This document shows positions 1 to 7,390 of a stretch of DNA of 64,000 bases, piece after piece. Below the pieces are notes generated by a model. The model made no database searches. It worked only from the letters and a program-made list of their open reading frames with translations, and was not told the DNA's origin. How positions within the stretch are numbered: position 1 is the first letter of the stretch; the number at the start of each line of letters is the position of its first letter. Source of the DNA: Flavobacterium panacis (lineage in GTDB: Bacteria; Bacteroidota; Bacteroidia; Flavobacteriales; Flavobacteriaceae); NCBI RefSeq assembly GCF_024649945.1, contig NZ_JANKMS010000001.1:682001-746000 (forward strand), read 5' to 3'. A program made the translations under genes and the position numbers.

Positions 1-456
1 TCCGTTCCATTTTTTTGCTAATCCAAAAGGCGTGCTTTTTCTTTTTAAATCGATACTTCCTGCAATGGTTGAACCGTGAAGACTTCCCTCCTGTCCTGAT
101 TTTATATCAATAGTCGAAAGATTATTACTTTCGACATAAGAAGTAATTGGGTCCATTTTATCGGTACAAGCCCCAAAAACGTGCATTCCATCAATGGTAA
201 CCGTAGAACGTTCTGTACTCATATTGTTCAATAAAGGTTCCCATGCGTAAGCACCACGTTTAATGAAACTAATATTATCTGAAGAAGATAAAAATTCATC
301 AACAGAAACCGCCATTTTCATTTCGGTTTCAATTTTCTTTTTGGCTGCGTTTTTTACCTTTACTTCTTCTAAATTTTTAATACTATCGTGATGTGCGTGT
401 GTGTTTTGAGCGGTTACTGACACTCCCAAAAAAAGTAACATTAAAATATATTTCAT
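1..456 (-). CDS. TonB-dependent receptor, N-terminal part (copper-receptor-like), cut by window edge
   Basis: Open to the window edge; 152 codons can be read from the ATG at 456. An N-terminal signal peptide ends near VTAQ and is followed by a His-rich stretch (NTHAHHD). A plug domain follows, with the pattern ACTDKMDPITSYVE and the typical plug ending GSLHGSTIAGSIDLKRK. A C-x-x-x-MDP-x-TSYV segment is, from memory, characteristic of the OprC/NosA copper-type TonB receptors, so copper or another soft metal is the likely cargo. That substrate is inference. It lies 4 bp downstream of the lipoprotein gene at 461-1384, so the two are very probably co-transcribed. The beta-barrel lies outside the window. 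Confidence 0.85.
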   Translation of the reverse strand, partial: MKYILMLLFLGVSVTAQNTHAHHDSIKNLEEVKVKNAAKKKIETEMKMAVSVDEFLSSSDNISFIKRGAYAWEPLLNNMSTERSTVTIDGMHVFGACTDKMDPITSYVESNNLSTIDIKSGQEGSLHGSTIAGSIDLKRKSTPFGLAKKWNG

Positions 457-460
457 GTTT

Positions 461-1384
461 TTAGAATAAAGTATCAATATATAATTCGCTCTTAACACCT
501 TCTACTCCAGGTGTAAAATCTGTTGGAACTACCGTTCCTTTTAAAATTAATCCGTTTTGATTCATCATAATTAAGTTCAGCGTCCAGTTTCCTGTCATCG
601 TATAATTAACCACTCCGTGATATAAACCGTCGTTTTGCTGTGTTAAATCTTGGTTATTTGGAGACGAATGATTTCCCATTGAAGGTTCCGGCATTCGTGG
701 ATCTATTTTTAAAGTATAACCTGTAACTTCTGAATAGGAAAACTGTGTCGGATCTGGGAAAGTACCCGCAGCAGTTGTTGGTTTATTGTATTTGTAAATT
801 CCCGCAACTATTGGATTTTCAGCTACTTTTGGCTTTTGTGGTGCAATTAAAGCAATAACATATTGTTCGTTATCTTTTCCTGTAAAAGTGGTCATATTGA
901 GGTTTTTATTGCTTTGTTTTTCAACCAAAATATCTTTAGTCACTTCATACTTTTGATTGTCAGCTGTAAAACTTACATAGAATTTCCAGCTGTTTGTTGT
1001 AGCACTTTCACTTGTAAATACCGAATATCCTGCAAAATATTTATTAGCGGTATCGTACTTAACAGTATACTCATGCGGACAAGAAGTTGTGCTTCCTTCA
1101 GTTGAACTCATAATAGGTAAAAAAGTAACTTCTGATGCTGTAAGACTTTGATTGTTTTGTGTATTGACAATCTTAAAACGAAGTTCGTTGTAACCTTTAT
1201 AAAATGTTCCGTTTAAGGCTTCAATACTAATTTTGTAGTTACCACTTGTTAAAGAAGCCGCTTCTTTAAATTCATAATATTCTGGCACTTGAGAACCAAT
1301 CTCCGCTTCGTAATCTGTTTTATCGATTGTACAGGACGTAATTGCACACACTAATGCAATCACCAAAAATTTAAAAGATTTCAT
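461..1384 (-). CDS. Secreted lipoprotein with YtkA/FixH-like domains, partner of TonB receptor
   Basis: 307 residues starting at an ATG. The N-terminus has a lipoprotein signal (VCAITSC, lipobox Cys near residue 18). Two segments look like the immunoglobulin-like YtkA/FixH fold: one near residues 55-150 (GYNELRFKIVN through SCPHEYTVKYD) and one near 240-300 (GVVNYTMTGNWTLNLIMMNQNG). Such domains often occur in copper-handling proteins. The gene is 4 bp upstream of a copper-type TonB receptor, which suggests an outer-membrane accessory or metal-binding role. Function is inferred from context; the lipoprotein nature is seen directly. Confidence 0.75.
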   Translation of the reverse strand: MKSFKFLVIALVCAITSCTIDKTDYEAEIGSQVPEYYEFKEAASLTSGNYKISIEALNGTFYKGYNELRFKIVNTQNNQSLTASEVTFLPIMSSTEGSTTSCPHEYTVKYDTANKYFAGYSVFTSESATTNSWKFYVSFTADNQKYEVTKDILVEKQSNKNLNMTTFTGKDNEQYVIALIAPQKPKVAENPIVAGIYKYNKPTTAAGTFPDPTQFSYSEVTGYTLKIDPRMPEPSMGNHSSPNNQDLTQQNDGLYHGVVNYTMTGNWTLNLIMMNQNGLILKGTVVPTDFTPGVEGVKSELYIDTLF

Positions 1385-1681
1385 TTGTAATGAATGTTTG
1401 AAAACTGTTTAAAATGCAGCACAAAGCCATCAGATTTTGAAAGACTAAATGCCGTGAAATTTAAATGGAGGTTGTAATTGAAAAATACGTTTCAAGTGTC
1501 TTTTCCATTACTTGAAATAAGATCAAAAATTACTGTTGTAGAGAATAGAATTCAATCGAATAAACTGAAATTCTAAAATAAATTCATTGACTATCAAATG
1601 AACTTATACCAAGTTTTGCATCATTGAAATTAAAATCAATGATCTAAAATCTTTTACAATAAAATTGATCTTAAAGAAAAG

Positions 1682-2053
1682 TTACACCAGCGGAGGGTGA
1701 AAAGTAAGATTAGAAGCCCCGATAGGTTTCTTTTCGAATAAAGTAGCAGTATTTTCTCTTAACTCGACAGCAGGGATTACGTTTAAAACAATTTCAGCAG
1801 TGTTCTGAACATACACCAACTCTAATTTATCTTTTAAACTGTCCTGCATTTTCTTTTCGTTATCAGAATATTTTTTGATGCTTTTTTGAAGTTCGCATCG
1901 TCCGTTACAGCTATTAAATGCCTGCTTACGTTGCACACAAATAGTTTTCGCGATTTCTTTCTGATTGATTTTGAATGAAGCATAAACGAACAAGCTACCA
2001 AATGATGGCGATAAAATTAAAATCGAAAGTGCTATGATAATTAATCTTTTCAA
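1682..2053 (-). CDS. Small membrane-anchored protein with CNGRCEL motif
   Basis: 123 residues. No ATG is available at the 5' end, so the start is probably the TTG at 2053, which gives a clean hydrophobic N-terminal segment (residues 3-27). The body carries one CNGRCEL motif near residue 49 followed by a charged helix. Short proteins with CNGxCxL next to TonB receptors are, from memory, common in Bacteroidota copper or metal loci. The CxxxC pair is a plausible metal or thiol site. It is the first gene of the minus-strand group with the lipoprotein and receptor, although a gap of about 297 bp separates it from the lipoprotein gene. That gap contains a short ATCATTGA/TCAATGAT hairpin (1620-1643) and no convincing ORF. 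Confidence 0.7.
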   Translation of the reverse strand: MKRLIIIALSILILSPSFGSLFVYASFKINQKEIAKTICVQRKQAFNSCNGRCELQKSIKKYSDNEKKMQDSLKDKLELVYVQNTAEIVLNVIPAVELRENTATLFEKKPIGASNLTFHPPLV

Positions 2054-2076
2054 CTGCTTGTTGTCTATTTTGGCAA

Positions 2077-2084
2077 CAAAAGTA
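2077..2084 (-). promoter_or_regulatory. Candidate Bacteroidota -7 box for the CNGRCEL gene
   Basis: Read on the minus strand this is TACTTTTG, an exact match to the Bacteroidota TAnnTTTG -7 box. It lies 24 bp before the TTG start at 2053. No clear -33 element was seen, so this is a candidate only. Confidence 0.4.
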
Positions 2085-2290
2085 CATACTATTTTGTATT
2101 TATTTTAACTAAATCCTGATTTTTTATTTGGCAAAAAGAGAAAGCCATTTTATTCGGATCATTTCTCAATCGGTTTCAAATTCAGAAAACTTCAACACAT
2201 TTTAAAACATATTACTGATTTAAAACACTTTACATGATAATTTGACAACAAATACAATTTATTATATAAGCAACTTGTTGTACACATGTC

Positions 2291-2298
2291 TACTTTTG
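2291..2298 (+). promoter_or_regulatory. Candidate Bacteroidota -7 box for the small gene at 2327
   Basis: TACTTTTG matches TAnnTTTG and lies 29 bp before the ATG at 2327. The same box occurs divergently at 2077-2084, so 2053-2327 looks like a bidirectional promoter region. No -33 motif is evident at the expected spacing. Confidence 0.4.
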
Positions 2299-2326
2299 AG
2301 GAAACTTAACTTAACACTCGACAATC

Positions 2327-2530
2327 ATGGAAACCTCTCAATTTAATAAAAGCAAAAGGCATTTTATATGCACAACAAGCGTTTGTAACGGAGATAATAA
2401 CGAATTGATATTCCGAAGATCGTATCAGGGCGACTGGGGAGATTGGGATGATAAAATCGAAAATCCGGTAACTGAATTTACTTCTGAAGAACCGAATGTA
2501 TGCGATCCAAAAGAAGATATTTTAAATTAA
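2327..2530 (+). CDS. Small acidic protein of unknown function
   Basis: 67 residues from an ATG preceded by a candidate -7 box. The sequence is acidic in its second half (WGDWDDKIENPVTEF, EEPNVCDPKEDIL), contains three Cys, and has no signal peptide or membrane segment. I do not recognise a family. A possible promoter, an ATG start and an isolated position divergent from the metal locus support it as a real gene, but a 67-codon ORF in AT-rich DNA could also be chance. Confidence 0.45.
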   Translation: METSQFNKSKRHFICTTSVCNGDNNELIFRRSYQGDWGDWDDKIENPVTEFTSEEPNVCDPKEDILN

Positions 2531-2550
2531 ACCGTTAGGAAAAATTACTA

Positions 2551-2630
2551 TTTAACACATAGAAACATAGCTCTGTAAACTTTTAAAAAAGGCGTTTCAC
2601 TAATTTCAATGCACATAGTTATGTGTTAAA
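2551..2630. repeat. Inverted repeat just downstream of the small gene; 'acacatagaaacatag' family
   Basis: TTTAACACATA (2551-2561) is the reverse complement of TATGTGTTAAA (2620-2630). The left arm runs into the 16-mer ACACATAGAAACATAG (2555-2570), which recurs exactly at 16957-16972 and 56963-56978, each time shortly after a stop codon. It may act as a 3'-UTR structure. Confidence 0.6.
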
Positions 2631-2657
2631 ATTAAATTTTGCTCTATTTCAGATGAG

Positions 2658-3101
2658 TTAAACGACTACTATTTTATCTTTCAACTGAACGTTAAAGCCT
2701 AAGTCTTTAGCCGTTCGGACGGTTGGATCATTGGACATATCATTCAGCATTCCAACAATAGTCAAATTTTCGATCTGATTGTTTTTCAAATATTCAAACA
2801 AACCAGTTTCTGTAAAACCATTAGACGTATTTTTTACGATTATCATTTCGCCTTCAATTGGAGCAACATCTTCGTATATTTCTGCGCCGTATGTACCCGA
2901 AACAAAATGAGAAGCATTTTTATTTAATGCAATATGCTGTATATGAATAACGGTTTTTCTTTTCTTTCTAAAAGAATCTAAAGTTTTCTTTGCTTTGGCA
3001 GCAACTTCATAACTTCCTTTAAACTCCATTTTTCCTTTATAGAAGTAATCATTTTGTATGTCTATTAACAATAATGCCGATTTTGTATATTTTCTTTTCA
3101 T
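2658..3101 (-). CDS. Isochorismatase-fold protein lacking the catalytic Cys and the usual C-terminus
   Basis: 147 residues from the ATG at 3101. The fold is recognisable: LLIDIQNDYF with Asp14, Lys90 in EMIIVKNTSNGF, and GMLNDMSNDPTVRTAKDLGFNV. In active family members the last motif reads GMMTHMCxDATxRxAxDxG, so the nucleophilic Cys is replaced here by Ser123. The protein also stops after KDKIVVV, where homologues continue about 30-40 residues through a DACAT segment. It is therefore either a non-enzymatic relative or a decaying gene. I saw no downstream frame that restores the tail. Confidence 0.7.
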   Translation of the reverse strand: MKRKYTKSALLLIDIQNDYFYKGKMEFKGSYEVAAKAKKTLDSFRKKRKTVIHIQHIALNKNASHFVSGTYGAEIYEDVAPIEGEMIIVKNTSNGFTETGLFEYLKNNQIENLTIVGMLNDMSNDPTVRTAKDLGFNVQLKDKIVVV

Positions 3102-3722
3102 TATGGTATAGTACTTTTATTTGATTTGGTAAAAAAACTGCCGGTTTCAAGTGCTCAGTTCCTCTTAAATTATATCATGCTCAAAATCAAATATACTCCG
3201 GACCCCTCTAGAGCCTGCCCCAGACAGGATTGATTGTTAACGAGAATAAAATTATTTGGAAAAATTTTGCAGCTTGTGATGAGAAACCGGCAGTCCAACA
3301 AAAAATAGCCTTTTAAAAAAGAAAAAATTTCTTCTAAAATTGGACTGCGAAACTACTAATTTGAAAGGGGGAAAAAGAGAACGTTTCTTTACCTATTACG
3401 CAATAAATAAAATACTTTTCTGATAGAAAAAACATCAAACAGCTATTATACAACAACTTAACAAAAACAGTATTTTCTTTATAAAAATCTCTTATTATAA
3501 GTAGCTGTACCGCAATTTGATTTTTAAGAAGATTCTTTTTCTAACAATTTTAAAAAAAGTTATTACACATAAAGATTTAATGTTGTTAAGAAAATGAAGA
3601 GCCTGCCAAATTTTGAAAAATATTAGTTAAATTACCCCTTCCTATTATAAGCTAAATTCAATTAAATAGAGCCTACAATTATAAAAAAGTACTGCTCCGT
3701 TTAAATTACAACCAAATACCAC
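3102..3722. other. Intergenic region, 0.6 kb, no gene seen
   Basis: AT-rich spacer between divergent genes, presumably carrying the promoters of both. One short GC-richer patch near 3208-3232 (ctagagcctgccccagacag) contains a 4-bp CCTG/CAGG pairing. Nothing else was convincing. Confidence 0.5.
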
Positions 3723-5261
3723 ATGCAATTAAAAAATACGCTACTCCTATTCACTTTTTTTCTTTCGAATTATCTCTCGTATTCACAATCTAATTTTGAA
3801 AAAATTTATACAGAAACCTATCAGGTTTTATTAAGTTCAGATCCTAAAAAGGCTTTAAGCAATACTGACTATCTTTATAAAATTGCAAAAAAAAATTCTG
3901 ATAAAATAAACACCCGCATACTCAAAGCGCAAATTCTATATCAGTACGGAATTCATAATGAAGCGATCAATGCTTTAAAAGAAGCTGAAAAAATCGCTTT
4001 ACTGGAGGCAAATTATGCAACTCAAGCCAAGATCTACGGATTTATGGCATCGCTTTATCGTGAAAATGAAATCTATCATATCGGAAAAACCTATCTGAAT
4101 AAAGCGGTTGCCATTAGCAAAAAAATAAAAGATGAAAGCGAAATGTATCGTTTTCAGGGAAATTTATCCCAGGAATTGGCTTGTTATGAATTGCATGATG
4201 CTAACTATTCTACAGCAATTTCGCATCTTAAAAAAGGAATTCATTTATTTGAAAAAGCGGCTTCTGTGAGCGATAAAAATTACCAGATTGCTATTAACGA
4301 CGAGCTTATTGCTAAAAATTATCTCGAACTAAAGAAAACAGATTCGGCTTTGTTTCATTATGACAAAGCAGAAAAAGAACTTAAGGATTCTTTCTCTTAT
4401 GACAGTCCGATGAGAGGGTTTATTTATAATGGAATGGCAGACGTTTATGTGGCAAAGAAAGATTTTAAAAAAGCGCTTTTTCATTATAAAAAAGCGGAAG
4501 ATATTGCAGAAAAATCAGATTACGCGGCCTTAAAACAAGAGGTCTATAGTTCGTTGATGGAATTTTACAAATTGACCGATACCAAAAAATACATTGTTTA
4601 CAACGAAAAGAATTTAAAATTAAGCAAAGCCGAAAACAATAATAATAAAGTCATTGCAGATGATTTAATAAAATCACTTCATAAAAGTCATTTGGATACG
4701 GAATCTCAAAACCAAAAAAACAAACTGATTTTTATTTTCATTAGTCTATTTGTAATTTTAACTACAGTGGCTATTTATCTCTTTAAAAGAAAACAGGATT
4801 ATAAAAAAATAAAATCCTTTATAGAAAATAATCAATCCGTTTCAGTTGATGAACTAAAAACAGAAAGCAAAAAAGACGTTTCTAAAGAATACATGTCTGA
4901 AGCAGCTGAAAATAGCATTCTACAAAATCTGGCAGAATTTGAAAACTCCCTTTCTTATCTGGATAAAACACTTTCTTTGAATTCGGTTGCTACAGAATTA
5001 AATGTCAATCACCGATATTTATCGTATGTTATTAATAAACACAAATCAAAAGATTTTGCGGGATATATTAATGAATTAAAGATCAATTACATCGTGGACC
5101 GTTTAAAAAATGATCCGACTTATTTGAAATATAAAATTAGTTATCTGGCCGATCAGGCAGGTTTTGCTTCTCATACCCGCTTTACTATTACATTCAAAAA
5201 AATTACGGGTGTTTCTCCTTTGACTTTTATTACCTATCTTCAAAATAATAGTGAAGACTAA
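3723..5261 (+). CDS. Membrane-anchored TPR regulator with C-terminal AraC-type DNA-binding domain
   Basis: 512 residues. A signal peptide (residues 1-21, ending SYS) is followed by a tetratricopeptide region of about residues 25-300. A single membrane segment near 335-355 (KLIFIFISLFVILTTVAIYL) comes next, then a short linker. The C-terminal AraC/HTH_18 domain occupies roughly 405-505 and ends with AGFASHTRFTITFKKITGVSPLTFITYL. The layout suggests periplasmic sensing by TPRs with a cytoplasmic DNA-binding output, a known one-protein design in Flavobacteria. The target is unknown; the closest downstream gene is the ECF sigma factor 260 bp away. Confidence 0.85.
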   Translation: MQLKNTLLLFTFFLSNYLSYSQSNFEKIYTETYQVLLSSDPKKALSNTDYLYKIAKKNSDKINTRILKAQILYQYGIHNEAINALKEAEKIALLEANYATQAKIYGFMASLYRENEIYHIGKTYLNKAVAISKKIKDESEMYRFQGNLSQELACYELHDANYSTAISHLKKGIHLFEKAASVSDKNYQIAINDELIAKNYLELKKTDSALFHYDKAEKELKDSFSYDSPMRGFIYNGMADVYVAKKDFKKALFHYKKAEDIAEKSDYAALKQEVYSSLMEFYKLTDTKKYIVYNEKNLKLSKAENNNNKVIADDLIKSLHKSHLDTESQNQKNKLIFIFISLFVILTTVAIYLFKRKQDYKKIKSFIENNQSVSVDELKTESKKDVSKEYMSEAAENSILQNLAEFENSLSYLDKTLSLNSVATELNVNHRYLSYVINKHKSKDFAGYINELKINYIVDRLKNDPTYLKYKISYLADQAGFASHTRFTITFKKITGVSPLTFITYLQNNSED

Positions 5262-5484
5262 TAATACAAGGATTTAAGATATTGCTACATCGTTTGAACT
5301 GATTTTAGTTTGCAGGAATGTTAAGAAAAAGAGTAATTGTTATTATGAACTCTTTTTCTTCGATAACGATATTTCTATAATTCACCAAAACTCATTTTAA
5401 CAAAATTATCGCCATTATTTTGACCAAAATCACCAAAATGATGCGAAAAATTCGAAATATTATTTAATCAACTGATAAAAGTTA

Positions 5485-5492
5485 TAGATTTG
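5485..5492 (+). promoter_or_regulatory. Candidate -7 box for the ECF sigma/FecR operon
   Basis: TAGATTTG matches TAnnTTTG and lies 31 bp before the ATG of the sigma gene at 5524. The -33 element is not clear. Confidence 0.35.
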
Positions 5493-5523
5493 TTCAAAAA
5501 ACAATAGCAATTTTGTTCCCTAA

Positions 5524-6069
5524 ATGGAGAATACAACATCAGATATTTTTTTATGGCAGCAGATCAAAAAAGGTGATATTTCCGCCTTTGAGCAGCTGTA
5601 TGACAACTACGCTGATGTTCTACTTACTTTTGCTTTACAATATACTAACGAAACTTCTATTGCTAAAGATGCTATTCATGATGTTTTTTTAGACATTTAC
5701 AAATACAGAAGCGGTCTTGCCGAAACTGTAAATGTAAAATCATATCTGTTTAAAATCACACAGCGAAATGTTTTGAAAAAGCACAAAGCTGCTCGAAAAA
5801 TATTTTCCATTTCCTCTGATTATGATTCAGTTATCTTAAAAGAACTCTCTTTTGAAGATACTTTGATTGAAGAAGAAAACAATGCCGCTCTTAACTCCAG
5901 ATTAGCATTTGCGATGCAGGAACTTACCGAAAAACAGCGCAAAGCATTGTTCTACAGATTTAACGAAGACAAACCTTACGAGGAAATTGCTTCTATTTTA
6001 AACATCTCTATCGAATCTTGCAGAACACTGATTTACAGATGTTTGAAAGAACTTCGAAAAAAACTTTAA
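5524..6069 (+). CDS. ECF RNA polymerase sigma factor (RpoE family)
   Basis: 181 residues, the usual length. Region 2 spans about residues 10-80 (AFEQLYDNYADVLLTFALQYT, then AIHDVFLDIYKYR), and region 4 about 120-178 (LTEKQRKALFYRFNEDKPYEEIASILNISIESCRTLIYRCLKELRK). The FecR-type anti-sigma gene follows within about 22 bp and an STN-domain SusC follows that. By analogy with FecI/FecR, the protein should be held by FecR and released when SusC binds its ligand, then activate 7391 onward. The wiring is inferred from gene order. Confidence 0.93.
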   Translation: MENTTSDIFLWQQIKKGDISAFEQLYDNYADVLLTFALQYTNETSIAKDAIHDVFLDIYKYRSGLAETVNVKSYLFKITQRNVLKKHKAARKIFSISSDYDSVILKELSFEDTLIEEENNAALNSRLAFAMQELTEKQRKALFYRFNEDKPYEEIASILNISIESCRTLIYRCLKELRKKL

Positions 6070-6091
6070 AAAAAGGTTATTTTTTTTGTCT

Positions 6092-7213
6092 ATGTTTTAC
6101 AAGAGTGATTCTCTTAGTAAATATATACCCCATAAAAACATCGCCTTGCAAATTAATTTTAATAAAATATCGAACGATGAAAAAGATTCTTTAAAGAATC
6201 AAATTCGTCTTGGACTAATCGAACTAGAGCAGGAAGAATCTAGGCGCAGAAAGAAGAAAAGATTTCTGGCCTACTCTGCCGCTGCTAGTGCCGCATTATT
6301 AGTTTCATTATCTGTATTTGTAAATCGTACAGCTAATGAAAGTAGCAAACCTCAAACCGCGTTAGAACAATTTGCTGCGAACACAAAATCGACTGAATCA
6401 AATGTTGATTTAGAAAACATTTCTCTTGTTTTACAAGATCAACAGACTATTTCGGTGCAGGATAGTACGGTTATCAGTTACGGAAAAGATGGAGAAAAAG
6501 TTACGGTTGGACAAAAAGCAATCAACACGAATTCTAATAACAACTCAGCTTTTAATACCGTTCGTGTTCCTTACGGAAAAAGAACACAAATTGTTTTAAC
6601 TGACGGAACAACCGTTTGGTTGAATTCTGGTTCGTCATTAATTTATCCAACTCAATTTGACGGATCGATTCGCGAAGTGTATTTGACTGGTGAAGCGGCT
6701 TTTGATGTCGCACATGATAAAACCAAACCTTTCTTTGTAAAAACGAAAGAATGTAATGTACGTGTTCTTGGAACTGTATTTAATGTGAGCTCTTATTCAG
6801 AAGACGAAACGGTTCAAACCGCTTTATTACAAGGAAAAGTTAGAATTACATACAACAAAAAAGGATTCTTAAACAATCAGGAAATTCAGGAAGATTTAAC
6901 TCCTGGAATGATTGCGACCATCAATAAAGATAAAAAACAGATTAAAGTAGAACGAAAAGATGTGGCTTCGATATTATCTTGGAGAGAAGGGTATTTTACC
7001 TTCAAAAGTCAGTCTTTGAATGATATTTTAAACAAGCTTTCAAAATATTATAAAATTGAATTTATCAAAGGTGACAATTTAAATCTAGAGGCTAATTATT
7101 CTGGATCTCTTTCTTTAAATGAAAATCTTAATTCGCTGGCGACTACTTTATCGAGTATCACCAATAGCAACTGTACTGTTAACGCAAACCAAAGAACTAT
7201 TACAATTAAATAA
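6092..7213 (+). CDS. FecR-family anti-sigma factor
   Basis: I prefer the ATG at 6092; the upstream TTG at 6086 adds only two residues. About 373 residues: a cytoplasmic N-terminus rich in RRRKKKR, one membrane segment (FLAYSAAASAALLVSLSVFV), and the periplasmic FecR domain (RVPYGKRTQIVLTDGTTVWLNSGSSLIYP through LTGEAAFDVAH). A C-terminal secretin/TonB-like segment follows, with YKIEFIKGDNLNLEANYSGSLSLNENL. It transmits the SusC signal to the ECF sigma factor encoded just upstream. Confidence 0.92.
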   Translation: MFYKSDSLSKYIPHKNIALQINFNKISNDEKDSLKNQIRLGLIELEQEESRRRKKKRFLAYSAAASAALLVSLSVFVNRTANESSKPQTALEQFAANTKSTESNVDLENISLVLQDQQTISVQDSTVISYGKDGEKVTVGQKAINTNSNNNSAFNTVRVPYGKRTQIVLTDGTTVWLNSGSSLIYPTQFDGSIREVYLTGEAAFDVAHDKTKPFFVKTKECNVRVLGTVFNVSSYSEDETVQTALLQGKVRITYNKKGFLNNQEIQEDLTPGMIATINKDKKQIKVERKDVASILSWREGYFTFKSQSLNDILNKLSKYYKIEFIKGDNLNLEANYSGSLSLNENLNSLATTLSSITNSNCTVNANQRTITIK

Positions 7214-7307
7214 ATAAAAAAATCAATTCTAAAACCACCAAATGCCTATGATATAAGACCAAAAATAAACATATCAACCTTATTTGTAAAGACTAACCAA
7301 AAAAAAA

Positions 7308-7366
7308 GCCAAAAGATGCGCTAACATCTTTCGGCATTGTAGAACAGCAGTCGACGCTAATCGACT
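7308..7366 (+). promoter_or_regulatory. Tandem hairpins with identical CGCTAA hexaloops in the susC leader
   Basis: Hairpin 1: GCCAAAAGATG (7308-7318), loop CGCTAA (7319-7324), CATCTTTCGGC (7325-7335), an 11-bp stem with one A/C mismatch. Hairpin 2: AGTCGA (7349-7354), loop CGCTAA (7355-7360), TCGACT (7361-7366). The loops are 36 nt apart and hairpin 2 ends 24 nt before the susC ATG. No U-tract follows, so these are not classical terminators. A protein- or sRNA-binding leader element controlling susC relative to fecR is plausible. Confidence 0.55.
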
Positions 7367-7390
7367 ACATCTTTAAATCAAAACAAAATT

